Assembly: GCA_900314905.1 (NCBI GenBank)
Contig: OMXA01000002.1
Span: 39,988 to 103,987, forward strand
Length of the DNA: 64,000 nt
DNA from: an uncultured Erysipelotrichaceae bacterium
Lineage (GTDB): Bacteria; Bacillota_I; Bacilli_A; Erysipelotrichales; Erysipelotrichaceae
Reading direction: 5' to 3'
Part shown: one piece after another, positions 1 through 8,664 of the stretch
Numbering within the stretch: the stretch's first letter is position 1
Layout: the number at the start of each line of letters is the position of its first letter
Notes under the pieces: generated by a model
Database searches by the model: none
What the model saw: the letters and a program-made list of their open reading frames with translations, nothing else
What the model was told of the DNA's origin: nothing
Made by a program: the position numbers and the translations under genes

Positions 1-1
1 C

Positions 2-3000
2 CTCGTCGAATACCGGTTCTATCAGGAAAGTCAGGTTACCACAATCTTCGAAGGAAAATGGGAACAGAATTCCGGTGCGGGTAACTATGTCAAAGTAACC
101 TACATGGGCAATGATCAGAGAGAACATACTGCATACTTTGACTACATCACGGTGGATAAGAATGGAAATCCGCTTTTCGATACATTGAATCAGGAAGGCT
201 CTAAGGGCTCAAACGATCCGAACGTGATCGGAGGAATTCTGGTTCTTCAGAAAACACTCGGAAAAGGAGGACAGTTCATTCCTTCTTCCCGCAGCGACGT
301 AGCGAATTTCGGACAAAAAGGATATGCCTATTTCTCGGAACAGGACTTTGACAAGGGAGTAGATGAATATCACAGCAATCGCAGTACGGTCACCTCAGCC
401 TCCCAGAGCCTGAGCCAGCTGGTTTCTGAATCCGTGAAGAATTCCGGATCCGTTTCCTCCAGCCTCAGCAGCAGTCAGTCTCTCAGCAATCATCTTTCCT
501 CATCCAGCGAATCTGAATCGAAGAAACAGTCTGAATCTGCTTCCTCTCGTTCCCTGTCTGAACAGGAATCAGGAAGCAACAGCAGATCAGCCTCTGAATC
601 TGCCTCTGTTTCCTTTAAGGAATCCCAGTCAGCAAGTGCTTCGATCAGCGAGAGCAGGTCTGAGGAAGCGTCGGTTTCTGTATCGGAAAGCACGATGGAG
701 TCTCAGAAGTCTGCATCAGCGTATGATTCAGAATCAGCTTCTGCATCAGCGTCTTCCAGCCAGAGCGCCTCCGCAAGCCAGTCTTCCGCTTCCGTCTCTG
801 GTTCTGTCTCCGCCTCAGCTAGTGCTTCCGGATCCGTCAGCAAGTCAGCAAGTACCGACTCTGTTCAGAACAGCGAGTTCCTCAGCACCAGTGACAGAGA
901 ATCTGAAAGCAGCAGTGCGTCTGCGAGTACCTCTGCCTCTGAGGCGGCAAGCAGGTCTTCCAGCCAATCCTTCTCTGAAAGCATCCGTGATTCAGAGAGT
1001 GCCAGCAGCAAGCAGAGTGAATCTGTCCTTCATAGTGAAAGCACATCGGCATCTGTTTCTGAAGTGCAGAGTGTGTCTTTCTCTGAAGAGGGAATCAGCA
1101 GTCAGAGCCAGTCAGAGGCAGATCGCAAATCCGCCAGCACAAGCACGTCAGGAAGCATTTCTGAATCGGAAAGCCTGAATGCGTCTGAATCCGGTTCTGC
1201 TTCTGAAAGCAAGCATGCCTCTGAAAGTGAATTCACTTCTCAGAAGGAATCAGAATCCTCCAGCATTGCAGCATCAGAGTCAGAAAACATCTCAGAGGCA
1301 AATATCAGTTCTGAAAGCAGGTCACTTTCCGAATCAAAGAGCATCTCAGACGAGAAATCTGCTTCTGCAAGCAATGCGTCTGAAGCAAGCCGTTCAGAGA
1401 GCCTTTCGCTTTCTGAATTGGAAAGTGCTTCGCTGGAAATCAGCGCTTCGGATAGTACTGAGAAATCTGCATCCATCAGCGATTCCGGAAGCACCAGTAT
1501 TTCCGCAAGCGAAAGTGATTCTCTTTCGAAAAGCATTTCTGTCAGCAGATCCGCTTCACAAAGCGCTGACACCTCTACCTCAAAGAGTGAATCCCTGAGC
1601 ATCAGTGCCAGCACTTCCGCAAGTGCTTCCGCTTCCATCAGCACCAGCACTTCACTCAGTGCAGACCAATCCGAGAGCCTCAGCACTTCTGCCAGCAATA
1701 GCAATTCTGTCAGCAGAAAAGAATCCGAGAGTACAAGCCGGCAGGCAAGTGAATCGGAATCAGATTCCAGAAGAGAATCTGCAAGCATATCTGCATCTTT
1801 CAGTGATAGCATCAGCAGCAGTTTAAGCTCTGAAATTGAACATTCCGCTTCTATCAGTACTTCTGAAAGCATCAGTGCTTCCCTCAGCAAGAGTGCTTCT
1901 CTTAGCCTGAGTACTTCTGAGAGTGTGAGCAGATCGCTCAGTATCAGCGGAAGTATTTCCTCAAGCACATCAGCAAGCCAGAGCACCAGTGATTCTAAGA
2001 GTACCAGCACCTCTGATAGTCTCAGTGTTTCTTCAAGCACAAGCACATCTGCCTTGAAGAGCGTCAGTGCGTCAGAATCCGAGAGTGCCAGCACTTCTGA
2101 TTCCACGAGCGAGTCTGTAAGCACATCAGAATCTGAAAGCGAAAGTGAGTCTGAAAGCGAAAGCACCTCCGAATCAGAGAGTGAGTCTGAAAGCACATCA
2201 GAATCTGAAAGCGAAAGTGAGTCTGAGAGCGAAAGCACCTCCGAATCAGAGAGCGAGTCTGAAAGCACATCAGAATCTGAAAGCGAAAGTGAGTCTGAGA
2301 GCGTGAGCACCTCCGAATCAGAGAGTGAGTCTGTAAGCACATCAGAATCTGAAAGCGAAAGTACGTCAGAATTTGAAAGTGAAAGTGAGTCTGAGAGCGA
2401 AAGCACCTCCGAATCAGTAAGTGAGTCTGCAAGCACATCAGGATCTGAGAGTGTGAGCAGATCGCTCAGTATCAGCGGAAGTATTTCCTCAAGCACATCA
2501 GCAAGTCAGAGCACCAGTGATTCTAAGAGTGCCAGCACCTCTGATAGTCTCAGTGTTTCTTCAAGCAGCAGCACATCAGAATTCGAAAGCGAAAGTAGTT
2601 CGGAATCAGAAAGTGAAAGTGAATCTGAGAGTGTTATTGAATCTGAAAGCGTAAGCACTTCGGAATCCGAGAGTATCAGCGAATTTGTTAGCACCTCAGA
2701 GAGTGAGTCTGATAGCGAAAGTAGTTCGGAATCAGAAAGTGAGAGTGAGTCTGAGAGCGTTATTGAATCTGAAAGCGTAAGCAGTTCGGAATCCGAGAGC
2801 ATCAGCGAATCTGTTAGCACCTCAGAGAGTGAGGCTGATAGCGAAAGCACATCAGAATTCGAAAGCGAAAGTGAGTCTGAAAGCACTTCAGAATCAGAGA
2901 GTGAGTCTTCAAGCACGTCAGGATCTGAGAGCGTGAGTAGTTCGGAATCAGAAAGTGAAAGTGAATCAGAGAGTGTCATTGAATCTGAGAGCGTGTCGGG

Positions 3001-3835
3001 ATCTGAAAGCGTAAGCAGTTCGGAATCTCGTAGTGCATCCTCAAGGTCTGAGAGCAATAGTGTTTCTGCTTCGGAATCTATGAAGTCTGCAAGTGAGAGT
3101 ACTTCCTCCTCTATGGCGGAGAGCGTTAGCACATCAGAGTCTGAAAGGGAGCTCGAGAGCACTTCGAAATCAGCAAGCGAAATTGAATCTGCAAGTATTT
3201 CAGAAAGTGATAGTGTTAGTACTTCTGAATCTGATCGGACATCAGCAGGTTCAGCGAGTGATAGTGTCTCTGCATCTGAATCTGCAAGCATCAGCAATTC
3301 AGCTTCAGAGTCTGCTGCAAATGAGAACTTCATTGGTTCTGAAGTCAGCCAGACTGGTTCAGCAGGAAGCGAAATTGCTGGTTCTATGACCGCTGAGGTT
3401 CAGCCGGTGTCATTGAGTCTGACTGCTCCGGATGCTGGCGGTTCAGAGGTGAACACGGTATCTGCGCATCCGGCGGAAGTTCGTGCGTCAGAGACAGGCA
3501 GGATTGAGAGGGAAGGATCTGTCTCGACTTCAGAAAGCAGAAGTCAGAGAGGAAGCTCGAGTGACAGTGCAAGTGCAGCAGCAAGCGAAAGCAAGTCTGC
3601 TTCTGCTTCGACGGCTGCTTCAGAGTCGGAATCCGAGAACAGCAACAGTATTTCGAACAGTATCCGGATGTCCGCGGAAGATTCGTTCAGCGAGATGTCG
3701 AGCAATCATATGACGGAGCGCAGTTTCAGCGGTAATGAACTCAGCGCTTCGCGGACGGCTTCTGCCGCTGGAACGGTGTCATCGGAACTGGAAGAGCTGA
3801 ATGGCGAAGTTCTGCTTCAGGTGAGAAAGCATTAA
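2..3835 (+). CDS. Serine-rich repeat glycoprotein adhesin, C-terminal part (partial)
   Basis: The reading frame is open to the left edge, so the N-terminus, signal peptide and start codon lie outside; about 1277 residues are visible. The first ~128 residues are an ordinary mixed sequence, probably the end of a ligand-binding region. The rest is a very long serine-rich tract with Ser at nearly every second residue, alternating with Glu, Ala, Thr and Val. Such proteins are exported by the accessory Sec system and O-glycosylated on Ser/Thr, and the export genes follow immediately. The tract is rich in Ser-Glu dipeptides, so the unmodified polymer would be strongly acidic. The C-terminus ends in ...LLQVRKH with no LPXTG motif and no hydrophobic membrane-spanning segment, so the usual sortase anchor is missing. 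Family assignment is firm; the ligand cannot be read from this sequence. Confidence 0.9.
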   Translation, partial: LVEYRFYQESQVTTIFEGKWEQNSGAGNYVKVTYMGNDQREHTAYFDYITVDKNGNPLFDTLNQEGSKGSNDPNVIGGILVLQKTLGKGGQFIPSSRSDVANFGQKGYAYFSEQDFDKGVDEYHSNRSTVTSASQSLSQLVSESVKNSGSVSSSLSSSQSLSNHLSSSSESESKKQSESASSRSLSEQESGSNSRSASESASVSFKESQSASASISESRSEEASVSVSESTMESQKSASAYDSESASASASSSQSASASQSSASVSGSVSASASASGSVSKSASTDSVQNSEFLSTSDRESESSSASASTSASEAASRSSSQSFSESIRDSESASSKQSESVLHSESTSASVSEVQSVSFSEEGISSQSQSEADRKSASTSTSGSISESESLNASESGSASESKHASESEFTSQKESESSSIAASESENISEANISSESRSLSESKSISDEKSASASNASEASRSESLSLSELESASLEISASDSTEKSASISDSGSTSISASESDSLSKSISVSRSASQSADTSTSKSESLSISASTSASASASISTSTSLSADQSESLSTSASNSNSVSRKESESTSRQASESESDSRRESASISASFSDSISSSLSSEIEHSASISTSESISASLSKSASLSLSTSESVSRSLSISGSISSSTSASQSTSDSKSTSTSDSLSVSSSTSTSALKSVSASESESASTSDSTSESVSTSESESESESESESTSESESESESTSESESESESESESTSESESESESTSESESESESESVSTSESESESVSTSESESESTSEFESESESESESTSESVSESASTSGSESVSRSLSISGSISSSTSASQSTSDSKSASTSDSLSVSSSSSTSEFESESSSESESESESESVIESESVSTSESESISEFVSTSESESDSESSSESESESESESVIESESVSSSESESISESVSTSESEADSESTSEFESESESESTSESESESSSTSGSESVSSSESESESESESVIESESVSGSESVSSSESRSASSRSESNSVSASESMKSASESTSSSMAESVSTSESERELESTSKSASEIESASISESDSVSTSESDRTSAGSASDSVSASESASISNSASESAANENFIGSEVSQTGSAGSEIAGSMTAEVQPVSLSLTAPDAGGSEVNTVSAHPAEVRASETGRIEREGSVSTSESRSQRGSSSDSASAAASESKSASASTAASESESENSNSISNSIRMSAEDSFSEMSSNHMTERSFSGNELSASRTASAAGTVSSELEELNGEVLLQVRKH
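1921..2576 (+). repeat. Direct repeat pair of ~128 bp inside the serine-rich tract
   Basis: A ~128-base segment beginning at 1921 recurs almost unchanged beginning at 2449, an offset of 528 bases (176 codons), preserving frame. Both encode SRSLSISGSISSSTSASQS and following residues. The near identity at the DNA level points to recent duplication rather than convergent codon use. Confidence 0.85.
2120..2440 (+). repeat. 72-bp in-frame tandem repeat (Ser-Glu blocks)
   Basis: The unit beginning AGCACATCAGAATCTGAAAG starts at 2120, 2192, 2264 and 2336, a period of 72 bases or 24 codons. Each unit encodes alternating Ser-Glu runs broken by Thr-Ser. Length change by recombination or slippage would keep the frame and alter stalk length. 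Confidence 0.85.
2626..2850 (+). repeat. 126-bp in-frame duplicated block
   Basis: The block containing GTTATTGAATCTGAAAGCGT occurs at 2633 and again at 2759, 126 bases (42 codons) apart, with a few substitutions between copies. It is coding sequence inside the adhesin stalk. Confidence 0.75.
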
Positions 3836-3854
3836 GAAGTCAGAAACACATAAC

Positions 3855-3882
3855 TGGTCATTCGTCAGCTGGCGGATGACCA
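3855..3882 (+). terminator. Strong hairpin after the adhesin gene (terminator or processing stem)
   Basis: A 12-bp stem (TGGTCATTCGTC with GGCGGATGACCA, including three G-U pairs) closes on a 4-base loop, 20 bases after the adhesin stop. No T-run follows, so it may be a stabilising or partial-termination element separating the adhesin mRNA from the secretion genes. Confidence 0.5.
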
Positions 3883-3890
3883 TTATGCGT

Positions 3891-3907
3891 ATCTGAAGTT
3901 TTCAGAT
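3891..3907 (+). promoter_or_regulatory. Small hairpin just upstream of secY2
   Basis: A perfect 7-bp inverted repeat ATCTGAA/TTCAGAT with a 3-base loop ends 4 bases before the first possible secY2 start. It could mask initiation at 3911 or act with the hairpin at 3855; its role is unknown. Confidence 0.35.
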
Positions 3908-3910
3908 TGA

Positions 3911-5131
3911 ATGGAAGGGTTATTATTCTGGATGAAGATACAGAAAACACATGAGCTGCCTAGCCGGATCCTGTTTACGATTCTGGTGGCTGCGGTCTAT
4001 CTGTTCTGCCGAAGTATTGTTCTGTATGGCATCGATGCGGAATCAGTCAATGGCGGTGCAGCGGATGTGCAGGCGTTGCTTTCGATGATGGTGAGCGGGG
4101 ATCGCTATCGGGTGACGGTGATGGCGCTTGGCATCATGCCTTATATCAATGCGTCGCTTCTGGTGCAGATTCTCTTTGCGTTCCGCAGTGCTGCTTCAAG
4201 AGCAAAGATCTCGAAGATGGAGAGCGATCGCTGGATGCGGACGGCAGCGATCCTGTTCAGCATCGTGATGGCCATCATGAGGTCTTATGAACTGACTTAT
4301 CGGAGTGATATCGGACCGTTATGGTCTCTCAGACTGATCGTGATTCTGGAGATGATTGCCGGCGCGGTAGGAATCAGCTTTCTCTGCTTTGAGAATGAGA
4401 AACATGGAGTCGGTGCTTCCATGCCGATCATCCTGATCAATATTCTGACGTCGCTTGCGCAGAATATGAATGCAAATCATTTCTTTGCGTTTCGGCCGAT
4501 GGTCTGGCTCTGCGTCATCGTGATTGCCGGGACCATTCTGATGGAGAACTCCATCATCCGGATTCCGCTGCAGCGGGTGTCGATTCACAATGTGCACGCG
4601 GATCAGAACTATCTTGCGTACAAGCGGGCCCCGATGGGAATCATGCCGGTGATGTTTGCGGCTTCTGCGTTTTTCGTTCCGTATTATCTCGTGAAAATGC
4701 TTGCGTATTTCTTCCCGGACAATGCATCGCTGAGTGTGGCAAGTGAGAATCTGGTGCTGACAAAGCCTCTTGGTGTGATTGTCTATCTGATTCTGATTGT
4801 GGTTCTTTCCGTGGTTTTCTCGATGCTGATGCTGAATCCGAAGGAAACAGCACGTCAGCTGCAGCGCAATGGCGACAGTATCATCGGAATGGCAGCAGGA
4901 AAGAAGACGAAGAATTATCTGACTGGCCTTGTGCTGAGGTGGAGCCTGATCAGCGGGCTTCTGCAGGCGTTATGCATGGCAGTTTCGATGGTGCTTTCGT
5001 TGAGAGGACAGATTCCTGCTGCATTGGCGATGGTTCCGTCTTCCGTGATGATTCTTGTCAGCATCGTGTGCAGCCTTGTTCATGAAATCGGGACGTATTA
5101 CCGGTATGACGCATATCGGTTCTTCCTGTAA
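3911..5131 (+). CDS. secY2: Accessory Sec translocase channel SecY2
   Basis: A polytopic membrane protein of 406 residues with about ten hydrophobic segments, shorter than housekeeping SecY. It forms the dedicated plasma-membrane channel for the serine-rich adhesin, working with SecA2 and Asp1-3. The call rests on SecY-like segments around MPYINASLLVQILFAF and on position: directly after the adhesin and directly before asp1, as in streptococcal and staphylococcal loci. The start is uncertain. ATG 3911 lacks a good ribosome site, whereas an in-frame ATG at 3932 follows GGAAGGG at 3913-3919 and gives MKIQKTHELPSR. The stop is followed by a 15-base gap with GGAAAGGAGAG for asp1, so the two are co-transcribed. 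The gene appears intact. Confidence 0.88.
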   Translation: MEGLLFWMKIQKTHELPSRILFTILVAAVYLFCRSIVLYGIDAESVNGGAADVQALLSMMVSGDRYRVTVMALGIMPYINASLLVQILFAFRSAASRAKISKMESDRWMRTAAILFSIVMAIMRSYELTYRSDIGPLWSLRLIVILEMIAGAVGISFLCFENEKHGVGASMPIILINILTSLAQNMNANHFFAFRPMVWLCVIVIAGTILMENSIIRIPLQRVSIHNVHADQNYLAYKRAPMGIMPVMFAASAFFVPYYLVKMLAYFFPDNASLSVASENLVLTKPLGVIVYLILIVVLSVVFSMLMLNPKETARQLQRNGDSIIGMAAGKKTKNYLTGLVLRWSLISGLLQALCMAVSMVLSLRGQIPAALAMVPSSVMILVSIVCSLVHEIGTYYRYDAYRFFL

Positions 5132-5149
5132 GCAGGAAAGGAGAGAATC

Positions 5150-6754
5150 ATGCAGTATTTCATTCCGGCGTGGTATCAGGAAAATGACTGGAGAGAAAAC
5201 GAGCAGGTCTGGTACCGGGCAAGGACGGTGACGGAGTTTGATGATACCGTCAAGCAGGTTCAGCTGTTTTTCCGCCGCAAGGTTGCTCCGCTTAAGATCC
5301 TGCTTCTGAGCTTTTCTCCGAATTTCCGTCATTTCCTGCATCGGCAGGGTGTCTATCATGTGCCGTACTGGTCATGCTTTGATGCGATGCAGGCGATTTC
5401 AGGAAGAGCCATGCATACGTTTTCGTTCCATGATCTTTCGTGGCCGGAAGATGTGGAGTTTGTCTATTCTCCCTTTGCGGTGCTGGTCATGCGGAATCAT
5501 CAGAAATATGCCGAGATCAGCTTTGCGGAAGATGGCAACATGTTCCGGGTGGATCTGTTTCAGAATGGACTTCTGACCGCCAGCAATCATTATGATGACC
5601 GCGGTTTTGTCTCGCTGCAGACTGCTTATGAAAACGGGGCTCCTGTCTTTGAACGCTATTTTGATGAGCAGGGGGTATGGAAGTTTGCAAGATATCTGAA
5701 GGATGGCCATGTCGTCATCAATCCGGAGAGGGCGTTCTTCCTGAATGGAGCAGAAAGAGTCCCTTATGCAAAAGGACGGTATCAGAATCTTGGTGAAGTC
5801 ATCGCAGAAGTGCTGAGCTGCTTTCTGAAGGACACCGATCCTTCCGATGTGTTTGCCATTGCGATGCATCCGCTGCACTCACAGGTGCTGAATGCGGTTC
5901 TGAAGGATCGGCATAAGATTCTTTCGTTTTTCGAGCGGCGGATGGAGGAACACGCACTCACAGAAGCAGAACAGGAACTTCTGGATTCGGCTGGCTGCAT
6001 TGTGGCCGATAAGGAAAGCACTGCTGAAGCGGTGAAGAAGCATCTGCATGCAAGTACGCCGATCCGGGTCATCACGCCATATGAAGCCAGAGTGGAGTTC
6101 GGCATCAGCCAGCATCTGCATGTGCAGAATATTCTCGCGGCCTGCGATCATCTGTCAGAAGAGCAGTTCAATCAGATGATCGTGCTGCTTGCTGGATATA
6201 TCCTGAACCGGAATCATCGGGCAAGAGTCTGCCTGTTTACGAGATCTTCGAAATATGAGGAAAAGATCAGCTTGCTGAAACGGGCTCAGAATGCACTTAG
6301 CCTAGCGGGCCTGGATCCGGAAATGGCAGGCAGCGAAGAAGGGGTTTCGGAGAATTCCGTATCTGATGATCCATTTGCCAGAGTCTTCTCGGTTGCTCAG
6401 TGCGTGGATGAGATGCATGTGAGCAGAACGCTCAGGGAACAGCGGGCAGTATGCGATCTTTCGCCGCTGCCGGATCAGTTCCTGGAGATTTCTGCCATGA
6501 GCATGGGCATTCCGCAGATCACGAGGCAGAAGACGGAATACATCGAGGATGGAAAGAACGGAAAGATCCTGAAGGATGTCTTGGAACTGCCAGAGGCAGC
6601 GGATTATTATCTTGGCAGTGTGGAACATTTCAATGAAGCTCAGATTGCGTCTTATGAGCTTGGCAGCAGGTTCACGGCACCGGAGCTTGAGAAGGCATGG
6701 AAGGAGGTGATCGAGATTGATCAGCATTCAGGCACTGCAGCTGGGCGGAAATGA
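5150..6754 (+). CDS. asp1: Accessory Sec system protein Asp1
   Basis: A 534-residue protein opening MQYFIPAWYQENDW, the typical Asp1 N-terminus. Asp1 has a glycosyltransferase-like (GT-B) fold but is not known as an enzyme. With Asp2 and Asp3 it forms a complex that takes the glycosylated adhesin to SecA2/SecY2. The start has a strong ribosome site (AGGAAAGGAGAG, 5134-5145). There are no breaks, and the length matches the family. The 3' end overlaps asp2 by 38 bases, so translation is probably coupled. The whole operon depends on transcription from upstream of secY2 or from the adhesin, since no internal promoter is evident. Confidence 0.88.
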   Translation: MQYFIPAWYQENDWRENEQVWYRARTVTEFDDTVKQVQLFFRRKVAPLKILLLSFSPNFRHFLHRQGVYHVPYWSCFDAMQAISGRAMHTFSFHDLSWPEDVEFVYSPFAVLVMRNHQKYAEISFAEDGNMFRVDLFQNGLLTASNHYDDRGFVSLQTAYENGAPVFERYFDEQGVWKFARYLKDGHVVINPERAFFLNGAERVPYAKGRYQNLGEVIAEVLSCFLKDTDPSDVFAIAMHPLHSQVLNAVLKDRHKILSFFERRMEEHALTEAEQELLDSAGCIVADKESTAEAVKKHLHASTPIRVITPYEARVEFGISQHLHVQNILAACDHLSEEQFNQMIVLLAGYILNRNHRARVCLFTRSSKYEEKISLLKRAQNALSLAGLDPEMAGSEEGVSENSVSDDPFARVFSVAQCVDEMHVSRTLREQRAVCDLSPLPDQFLEISAMSMGIPQITRQKTEYIEDGKNGKILKDVLELPEAADYYLGSVEHFNEAQIASYELGSRFTAPELEKAWKEVIEIDQHSGTAAGRK

Positions 6755-8225
6755 TCTTTCCGAAGAGATGGTGCTCAGCGAGGATGTGAAATGGAATTAT
6801 GAGCCCGGACTGAACGCTTCTGATCCGGAGTATGAGATCGCCTTCATTCTGAGAGAACTCAGCGAAGAGGAAGCGGAGTATCTGAACCGGCATGTGCGGG
6901 CCAATTGTCTGTTTTTCCTGGAGGGACTGAGCTTGAATGCCGCAATGGAGCGGCTGAAGCAGTCCAGGATCGCAAGGACCATCAGCCAGGCAGAACTGCG
7001 GCCGTTTCTTTCCGATCAGCTGAAGAACTATGAGTCCAGGTCTTATGGCGAGAAGTTTGATCCGCACATGATGTCGGTTTCTCCGTATTTCCATGGCTTC
7101 GTTTCCTGGAACGGATATTCGGAAGCGGTCCTTGAGGGGACGTTCGGAGATACGATGCACCAGGCGGTATTCTGGCGAGGTAATATTCCAGTGGAACATG
7201 GCCAGGCGATTGATTTCTGGCTGGAGTATGAAAAGGATGACAGTGTCTCGATCGAACTGCAGATCACCCAGTTCCCCAGCGGCAGCGTCTCAGCAATTCA
7301 GAATACCTGGACGTTTTCTGAACAGGAACTCAGACAGCCTGTGACCATTGATAATGAGAAGCGATCCGGTCCGGTCTTTGTTTCTCTGAATGCATGCGGG
7401 CATGGCAAGCTGAAGATCAGAGCGCTTCATGACCGCTATTCCAGAAGAGGAAATGGTGCCTTTCTTCCAGGAGGAAAGCGCCTGGTCACTTCTGCTGGAG
7501 AAGAAGTATTCACGTACTTTGATCCGGGGGATCTGAAACCGCCGCTTTGTGTGTATTTCTCCGGATACAAGACCATGGAAGGCTTTGAGGGATACCGGAT
7601 GATGAGAAGGATGGGATGCCCGTTTCTGTTGGTCAGCGAATCGCGGCTGGAAGGCGGAGCGTTTTATCTTGGGGATGAAGAATATGAATCGCTGATTCTC
7701 GAAGCGATCCGCAAGGCCTGCAGCACCCTTGGATTCCAGGAGAATCAGGTCGTGCTTTCCGGTCTTTCGATGGGCACGTTCGGTGCTCTGTATTATGCCA
7801 CCCGCATTGCGGCTGGCAATGTGATTGTCGGCAAGCCGCTCGTAAGTCTTGGCAATGTGGCTGAAAATGAGCGCCTGCTCAGGCCGGGATTGTTTGCGAC
7901 TTCTCTCGATGTGCTCTGGAAGTCAGAGGGAAGTCTCAGCCATGATGCAGCAGAAGCGCTCAATGCGCGTTTCTGGGATCGGTTTGACCATACTGACTGG
8001 TCGGGCCGGACGATCTATGCGGCTTACATGATTGAGGATGACTATGATCAGGATGCGTATCAGAAGCTGCTGGCTCATGTGAAGGGCGCTTCGGCAAGGA
8101 TGATCTGCAAAGGCCTGCATGGCCGTCATAACGATGATACGCATGGCATTGTCAGCTGGTTTGTCTGGCAGTATCAGCGCGTGCTGCGGAAAGAATTCGG
8201 AAGAGAGCAGAAACAGGATGAATGA
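6717..8225 (+). CDS. asp2: Accessory Sec system protein Asp2 (carbohydrate O-acetyltransferase)
   Basis: A 502-residue protein. In the family Asp2 acetylates GlcNAc on the adhesin and is also needed for its export. The alpha/beta-hydrolase nucleophile elbow GLSMG places the catalytic serine at residue 351. Candidate histidines lie in HGRHNDDTHG near residues 468-476, and an acidic YMIEDDYDQD stretch could supply the aspartate. The start is TTG 6717, chosen because a near-perfect Shine-Dalgarno AAGGAGGTGA (6701-6710) sits 6 bases upstream and the peptide starts ISIQALQLGGNDLSE, the typical Asp2 opening. It overlaps the end of asp1 by 38 bases and asp3 by 8, consistent with assembly of the Asp1-2-3 complex from coupled translation. 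Confidence 0.88.
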   Translation: MISIQALQLGGNDLSEEMVLSEDVKWNYEPGLNASDPEYEIAFILRELSEEEAEYLNRHVRANCLFFLEGLSLNAAMERLKQSRIARTISQAELRPFLSDQLKNYESRSYGEKFDPHMMSVSPYFHGFVSWNGYSEAVLEGTFGDTMHQAVFWRGNIPVEHGQAIDFWLEYEKDDSVSIELQITQFPSGSVSAIQNTWTFSEQELRQPVTIDNEKRSGPVFVSLNACGHGKLKIRALHDRYSRRGNGAFLPGGKRLVTSAGEEVFTYFDPGDLKPPLCVYFSGYKTMEGFEGYRMMRRMGCPFLLVSESRLEGGAFYLGDEEYESLILEAIRKACSTLGFQENQVVLSGLSMGTFGALYYATRIAAGNVIVGKPLVSLGNVAENERLLRPGLFATSLDVLWKSEGSLSHDAAEALNARFWDRFDHTDWSGRTIYAAYMIEDDYDQDAYQKLLAHVKGASARMICKGLHGRHNDDTHGIVSWFVWQYQRVLRKEFGREQKQDE

Positions 8226-8664
8226 ACTTGGAAACAGCTGGAAAGTAACCTGGAATGAATATGCGGGGGATACGTACCTGTATGGATCAGAAATCAGATT
8301 TCATGCTCCGGAGGATGTGGAATTCCGCAATGCGCTGATGCCGGCCGGGACGGTGATCAAAGTCTGGTATTCGATGGTCAATTATCAGGCGGGAAGAATC
8401 GAGCCTTCGCTGCCGATCATCGATGGAGAAGGAAGCTATCATGTTTCCCTGAAGATTGACACGGATGTGCCGCAGGGAATCTTTCTGCGCTTTGTATTTC
8501 ATGGCAAAAATGGGGAGGAAGCAGGGAGTATGGTCATGGACCAGCCGGAAATGGATCTGAAGTGTCCGCTGAAGGCATACAGCTATGAGGCTCAGCTGAT
8601 CTGTGCCGGGGCGCATGCCTTTCACTTCCATTCCTTCACGATTACGGAGATCTCTAGACCATGA
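8218..8664 (+). CDS. asp3: Accessory Sec system protein Asp3
   Basis: A 148-residue protein with a beta-rich, carbohydrate-binding-like character, the smallest member of the Asp complex. The frame is open further upstream, but ATG 8218 (MNELGNSWKVTW) is preferred: it gives the family length and overlaps the asp2 stop by 8 bases, as is usual for this operon. The start of secA2 overlaps its stop as ATGA at 8661-8664. Recognition is based on size, sequence character and strict gene order between asp2 and secA2. It appears intact. Confidence 0.82.
   Translation: MNELGNSWKVTWNEYAGDTYLYGSEIRFHAPEDVEFRNALMPAGTVIKVWYSMVNYQAGRIEPSLPIIDGEGSYHVSLKIDTDVPQGIFLRFVFHGKNGEEAGSMVMDQPEMDLKCPLKAYSYEAQLICAGAHAFHFHSFTITEISRP

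Noticed and set aside
2120-2850. CRISPR-like regular repeats
   Set aside because: Repeats are in-frame coding units of the adhesin with no distinct spacers and a period of 72 or 126 bases.
1240-3333. Long minus-strand open frames (418 and 275 residues, Leu/Ser/Asp-rich) opposite the adhesin
   Set aside because: They are the mirror image of serine codons in the repeat tract, with no ribosome site and no family resemblance.
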